From: Leuctra nigra
Taxonomy: Eukaryota; Arthropoda; Insecta; Plecoptera; Leuctridae
Assembly: GCA_934045905.1 (NCBI GenBank)
Contig: OW203768.1
Coordinates: 15,218,316 to 15,282,315 of the forward strand
Reading direction: 5' to 3'
Length of the DNA stretch: 64,000 bases
Positions 58,435 through 64,000 of the stretch are shown here, one piece after another (the first letter of the stretch is position 1; every line of letters begins with the position of its first letter). The notes under the pieces are model-generated. The model saw only the letters and a program-made list of their open reading frames with translations, did no database searches and had not been told where the DNA came from. A program made the position numbers and the translations under genes.

Positions 58435-59345
58435 AACTTGTATTCAAAAATAGTAAATGATATTTTCCCGCTTTTTCAGCAGTGTTGCCAATACCTTTAG
58501 TTACGATTTCACCCACGGCACGGCGCTGATTTCCGCCGGCTGATTTCCTTTGATCCTCTGCTCCACCCTTGCACAGTGCATGTGATTTGCAGGTGATCCA
58601 ATTTGCAATTTGCATACGTGTTCACAAGAATAATAAGGTTTCTTTAGTGTAATTGGAGGTAAGATAGTATCTATAATTGTCCTAGCTGTCAAATTGGGGC
58701 ACCATTGTTGTATTTAATCTGAGTTGAGGTGTAGAATAATATCCCCATCGAATTGCCAATAACCTAATAAATATGTCGGGAGCACTGTCCCTTTTGTATA
58801 ATGTTAACATTTTTAAGATTCTGACGCATAGGAAGGTACTATACCTAGTACTATTGCTGTAGGTACTTAGTATTTGTTACTACTTACCTAGGTACAAACA
58901 GTTGTGGAGAACTCTAGTAGTTTCGAAATAGGTCACCTTGATAGCAATTGCTAGACTCAAGGTCAGCCTTGAAGACAGTGACAGAAACCTGTCACACATT
59001 CATTATTATATAACAAGCCATGCGAGTTGAAAGAGCTACAGCCTAGTTTTACATCCAGACATCCTACTGAGATGAAAATACCAGCATTTGGTTGCTCTCT
59101 TTGACTGATATCCACCCTTACATAATTATCCTGCCGATAAGTATCGGTAGGTATACCTACTAGCTTGGGCCCAAGCTGAAGAGTTGTACTACATTTTGTG
59201 TGCTTTTGTATCACAACTGAAGTGCTAAGTGTCTGTGTGATATTATTAATTTGAAATAAATTCTGATCAAGATTAGAATATTTAAAAAGTAAGATATCAG
59301 ATAACCTGCAAGCTAAGCTAAGCTAAAAAGTGAACATATTTTCAG
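58435..59345. other. Intergenic DNA
   Basis: AT-rich, with no recognisable gene or repeat boundary. Short minus-strand ORFs at 58394-58692 and 58963-59214 show no family features. Confidence 0.6.
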
Positions 59346-59523
59346 GCACAATTCCAAATCCATTCCAAAATGTGGCAGTCATTGATTGAATCTGCAAGGA
59401 ACAGCCCTTTCTCTGGGCCGTTCACAGTGGCTCAGTGTGAAATGCAGTCTGCTGATCAACAGTTGGTTCCCACCAGAAATATTGCAGCTGCTGCAGCTGT
59501 AACTGGTGTCATCCTTCCTGGAG
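59346..59523 (+). CDS. Possible coding exon, unrecognised
   Basis: Bounded by an acceptor-like ATATTTTCAG and a good donor GGAG/GTAAGA. The frame AQFQIHSKMWQSLIESARNS continues PFSGPFTVAQCEMQSADQQL, VPTRNIAAAAAVTGVILPGG and is open throughout, at a base composition unlike the surrounding AT-rich DNA. An ATG at 59370 would also allow it to be a first coding exon. I do not recognise the protein. No partner exon is identified downstream in the window, so it is a candidate only. Confidence 0.3.
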
Positions 59524-61344
59524 GTAAGAAGACATCTCCGTACAATCTCTTGATCGTGTTACTGTGGTCTTGAGAAGCTGCGAGAAGAGCAGCTCTTCAT
59601 TGGCTGACAGCTGTCACATGTCCTTATTTGCCTCTGATAAGTATTCGGTCATGATCGAAAAAGCGGAGAGTTAGTAACGTAGGTACTTGACAAGTGTGTA
59701 CGGACTCTAAACTGTTTGATTTCGATTAAACGGCGCTTGACATATTTCAGATTTTGATGTCATTCTCAGTACTACTCACTCATAGAACAATATGTTGCAA
59801 ACGATTAGGTACAAATTTTGATGTCGAAGCCTTTTCACCATTTTACATTTTCTTGTTGTTGATAAATTGATGGGTTGGCCTTGAAACTGTTCATGGTCAT
59901 GTTGTCTGGTGCTGGTCTACATTATCAATTGAATGACTGTTAGAAGATCAATACCTGACCAGTGGGTGGACATAAGATTACGGAACAAATAGTTAATCCA
60001 TAGGCTAAATGATGAACCACAATTGAGCGCTGCTGCCAATAAATATGCTCGAGTTGAATGGATAAAGGTTAACCGTTTATCTCCCAGCTTACATAACCAA
60101 CAGTCTTCCCAGAGAGTTATGTCATGTCTTATCTTGTATCTACTTTGAAACAAATGGAATTCCTTATCAGACCTTGGAGTGGGAGACATGATGTAATTGC
60201 ACTAATCACCTAACTGTACAATGTTGTTAACGAGAAGAACAAGCAAGTTGACCCTACTCAGACGTAATATCATTGACGTCTGTAATGCTAATAATCCTCC
60301 TCAGTGACGAAGAAGGGTTAATTTACATAAACTGAAACCTTGAAGGTTTCTATGGGGCTCCATGTTGATTAGTGAATAAAGTGTGAATAAGTGAACCTTC
60401 CTATTGCATGCTTGCTGTGTGAGTGTTGCTGCTGATCTATTGACAAAGTCTTAAACGGCTATAAAGAAGATTTTGGTCAATACGCTTCCTTAATTTTTTG
60501 GTACAAAAAATAGACACGATTTCAAAATAAGCATAGGTAAAATTTCAACAAATTCACGAGTTCCTGAACGATTTGGCTTCAAATCAATTTATAAAATGTT
60601 GGTAAGTCGAACTTGATTAGAACAAATACTCTTCTACCAATAAGATGATATCGTTAAAAATTATAATAGGTAATAATGTATCTGCTGGTTAAGCGAGTGT
60701 AGTGAGCGTTTCTACGGGGCTCTTATTCCTCTTTCTGTTTTTTTTGTGACCAGCGTCCAGGTTACACCGATCAACCTATTGAGCTAAAGTTTTTAACATA
60801 CACTACTATCATTGAAACAGACCTGTTCAGTTTTTGAGCAAAATTCAAATAAAAATGTTGATAATTTTATTTAGGTATCTAAATCTTGCCGCGCGACACC
60901 CTGCTGAGTTGACCCATGTCTCATCCTCTCCACCCCACCCCTCCACTAATGACCAGCCAGCCCTGTCCCCAAACCAACCATTAAGAAAAATGTTTTCCTT
61001 TCACTCGAATGAGAGCTAGGGGTCAATAATTTGCAAACTTTTTATAATGCTACGATTTCGATATTTTTGACATCACATATTGTGGATTTAAATTTAAAAA
61101 CTGATGGGAATCAGTTGATTCTTGAATTTCGGTAAACATTTGCCATGGTAAAATACAGTCGTTTAAATAGGTGTAGCGGGGTATCGAGGTATTGCGCGTG
61201 CGTATTGGTGCTCGCTTATCAACGCGGTGCACAAGACCGTTTTCCTAGTTGTACAATTCATCACATGTCATACTCTATAAGTGCTAGTGTTAAAATCACC
61301 GACACCGTTTCTCTTTTCAAATAGAAATAATAACTGTAAATTAC
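59524..61344. other. Non-coding DNA
   Basis: AT-rich with no gene seen. Small fragments of the 6.1/50.2 kb repeat occur near 60690-60780 and 61195-61250 (GGTGCTCGCTTATCAACGCG). Confidence 0.6.
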
Positions 61345-63321
61345 TAGGGATGTGCGAATCCAGGTTTTTTAATTCGAATCCGAATCTCGAATCGAATCTT
61401 GAAAGGTTCGCGAATCCGAACCCAAATCCGAATCTTATTTTATTTAATCAAATTTCTCTGAAAGGAAAAATCGAAATATGAAAGTATGGTTAGGTAGGTC
61501 ATTCAGGTGAAATGGTTGACTCCCATGCATCAAAATGCTGTCAATTTCTATTAGGTAAGACGGGGGAATTGGGTGTAGGGGGTTATTGGGTGCAACTTTG
61601 CTTATTTGGCTATTATGAAAAAAGTGGCCTATGAACTAACTGGTATTTCTTCTGTAAATTTAATTGGTGGTTTTTACCTTATATTGTATATTTCAGTTAT
61701 AGGGTAAGATTTGTATTAATTATAAAAACTATTATTTTAAAAATCTGCTCCAAATAAAGTTGTGTCAAAGTCAAACTGAAATTTCACTATGGTAACAGTG
61801 CCAAAACCCCCAGCTGTGTGGAGCAACATGTGTTATTTTCAGTGCAAATGCCATCAAAGTAGATGCTAAAGCTATCAGTGATGTCAAAAATGATGTTTAA
61901 AATATAATTGCCATAGAGGTATATTTATGAAAAAATATATAAAAACCTACCACCCAATTACCCCCATGTGGGTAAATGGGTGGTTCAGATTAGTTTGAAT
62001 GTTCCCTCCATATAAAAATAGTTGTCCATGTATTGTATTACCCAAGAATGCTCAGCAAACACACTTCAGCTTTACCCCCACATATACTGGCAAAGTTTTG
62101 GCGCCACAAAACCATCAAAACACATTGAAAGTCCTATTTAACCCTACTATTGTACTGCCGCCAGGCCGGCTGCGGCAGTGGATGGTTCTTTCGATTAAAT
62201 AAACTGGATTTATTTAACGTCAATAAGCTGTGGCGTTCCTACATGCAAGCTAAACTGTATAGATTTGATCCCCTAGCTTTGGGTTCCTCTCTAATGCAAA
62301 GAAATATCTAAGTATTACTGATCATGCTATATTGGAATCAATGCCCAATTTACTGTGTTACCGTAAAGTTTTATTCACTTATTTTAGTATAATAACAAAT
62401 ATTCTACTTCCATGAAACTTCTCAGGATATATGAACATGTACTAAGGATCATATTTAACGTCGATTTATGCCTCAGTTACCAATCCAAATATTAATACAA
62501 GCAATAAGCAAATGCGATGTAAAGTTTATTAACGCTTTGACTTCTTTCGTTGCACTGTCAGTAACTCCTGCATTTATGAACGAAATTCTAAACTGTAAGA
62601 AGCAAAGTTGCTCATTTTCACATTCTCTATCACCACCCAATTACCCCCAGACTATAACATTAACACACACTGTGTTTTGGCTCTGTTTCATATATCCACC
62701 CAATTACCCCCACTGGGGGTAATTGGGTGCTTTTTCCATTTAATTTATTTTATTTTTTCATCTTTAAGTCTATTTTTATTTAATCAAAAGAGATGTCTTC
62801 AATACATGATAAATGTACATTCCATAAGCCCAAATAATCTGGTTACTGTAGTTTAATTATTTCCCTGGGAATAAATGTTTGAAAAAACATACCACCCAAT
62901 TCCCCCGTCTTACCCTAGTAGGTATACCAGTCACATAAAATGTGGAGATTATATTTATGGTGGAAGATTAGTTTGAATCAATTTAAAACAAAACTGAGAT
63001 GATTATTTACCATGTTACTGACGAATATTTACGAATTGATGATCACGAAAATGGCGGCAATTGATGGGTTGGGCTGGTTATTTTCAGCTTCAGTGGTTGG
63101 TAGCGCTGTATTACCTCTTAGTGAGTTTCGCTATGGAATGTTGGTAGCATTGAAGAACTTTGAAATTCAAATTTTGCGGGAAAGTCAAGGATTGACATCT
63201 AGGTTTGATAGGATTTGAATGGGTTTGATATTTCAGAATCTGGATTCGTCTGACGGATCGAATCCGAATCCAAATTTGGATTCGGATTCGATTCGAAATA
63301 TTATGGATTCGCACACCCCTA
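61345..63321. mobile_element. Non-autonomous hAT element with GAATCCGAATC repeats
   Basis: Ends TAGGGATGTGCGAATCC and GGATTCGCACACCCCTA, flanked by a perfect 8-bp duplication TAAATTAC (61337-61344, 63322-63329). Subterminal regions are packed with GAATCCGAATC and AATCGAATC words in both orientations. A second repeat-bearing element (61554-62914) accounts for most of its 1977 bp. Confidence 0.93.
61554..62914. mobile_element. Nested inverted-repeat element with GGGGGTAATTGGGTG
   Basis: Ends GGTAAGACGGGGGAATTGGG and CCCAATTCCCCCGTCTTACC are perfect inverts of about 20 bp. Inside, the related motif CACCCAATTACCCCC recurs in both orientations, including head-to-head pairs at 61950-61983 and 62697-62730 and a single copy at about 62633. 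Flanks CTATTA and CTAGTA may be a 6-bp duplication, but this is unsure. No transposase ORF. Confidence 0.75.
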
Positions 63322-63377
63322 TAAATTACCACAAATTGTATTTACCTACAAAAACCTACCAAATACCTACAAAAAAT

Positions 63378-63957
63378 CAGTCTTGGGTAGTAACGTAACG
63401 AAAGTAACGCGTTACTGTAACGAAATTACTTTTTTGGGTAACGAGCCAGTAATTTCATTACAACATTTTTGAAGTAACGTCCGAGTAATTTCACTACTTT
63501 TTTCTAAGTAATTAGAGGTTAGTAACGCGTTACAAATTGCTGCGCCCCCACTGCAGTTTTCATACATCTTTTTCAAGTTGTTGAACTAAATTCACGATGA
63601 GTAAGATGAATTTGAACCTGAATTGATATTATTTTTTCTTTTGGACGTTTTTTTTAAAATTATAACCACCTAGAATCGCCTTGTAAAATAATGTCAAATG
63701 GATATTGTCACTAAAATAACATGAGAATCCCATTGCATGCTGGTTGTAGGATTGGCGCCATTTTTATTATTTTGTGTTGTGTACATTTCGGAAATCACGG
63801 AAAATTTCAAAGTAATTTCGTTACTATTTTTCATGAAATGTAAAGTAATTTCATTACTTCTTAATAATGGTAAGGGTAAAGTAATTTTACTACATTTTAA
63901 CCCATGTAATTTGTAACGTAATTTCATTACTTTTTAAAAGTAATTTACCCAAGTCTG
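63378..63957. mobile_element. Non-autonomous hAT element with GTAATTTCATTAC repeats
   Basis: Ends CAGTCTTGGGTAGTAAC and GTAATTTACCCAAGTCTG, with a perfect 8-bp duplication CAAAAAAT (63370-63377, 63958-63965). Both ends are filled with GTAATTTCATTAC, AGTAACG and GTAACGCGTTAC words; the unrelated centre spans about 63540-63790. 580 bp. Confidence 0.93.
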
Positions 63958-64000
63958 CAAAAAATACCTTACCAATACCTATCAGGGGAATACAATGCCT

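Noticed and set aside
1..64000. CRISPR array, phage or bacterial operon
   Set aside because: Spliceosomal introns, SINEs and animal protein families show eukaryotic DNA; the tandem repeats seen lack unique spacers of even length.

Overview
The window is AT-rich eukaryotic nuclear DNA. It has long introns with GT-AG boundaries, and protein-coding exons make up only a few percent of the sequence. The rest is dense with transposon remnants. Protein similarity and the mix of tRNA-derived SINEs, an RTE-like LINE and hAT, piggyBac, Harbinger and Tc1/mariner MITEs point to an arthropod, most likely an insect. I cannot name the species from sequence alone.

Two plus-strand genes are clear. The first is the 3' part of a syntrophin gene. 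Its six last exons lie at 18686-18874, 38443-38657, 48151-48308, 51097-51275, 51847-52043 and 52334-52426. Their splice phases join without conflict and encode the end of the PDZ domain, the second half of the split PH1 domain, PH2 and the C-terminal SU domain. The N-terminal exons are upstream of the window, so bases 1-18685 are read as the 3' part of an intron. The second gene is DNAAF4 (DYX1C1), complete in four exons (56276-56398, 56489-56720, 56896-57328, 57959-58334; 387 residues). It encodes a dynein-arm preassembly factor with an N-terminal CS domain and C-terminal TPRs. Two RFX-type X-box motifs lie just upstream, as expected of a ciliary gene. A possible exon of a third gene lies at 59346-59523; I do not recognise it.

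The introns hold at least 25 mobile elements, many with terminal inverted repeats and exact or near-exact target-site duplications (TSDs). Nesting is common: Harbinger inside hAT (17 kb), SINE inside SINE (24 kb), hAT inside a larger inverted-repeat element (27 kb), hAT inside a hairpin element (40 kb), and a repeat-rich element inside hAT (61-63 kb). Several hAT-type MITEs are filled with many copies of one short, often palindromic motif that differs between families. A GC-rich stem-loop module recurs in hAT elements whose ends are otherwise unrelated. Three very long hairpins (5.3-6.1, 9.5-10.2 and 28.4-29.0 kb) lie in transcribed introns and could form double-stranded RNA. The only long transposon ORF is a 5'-truncated LINE reverse transcriptase at 29281-30978 on the minus strand.

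No rRNA, true tRNA gene or CRISPR array was seen. Stretches not listed separately are AT-rich intronic or intergenic DNA in which I found no supportable feature.
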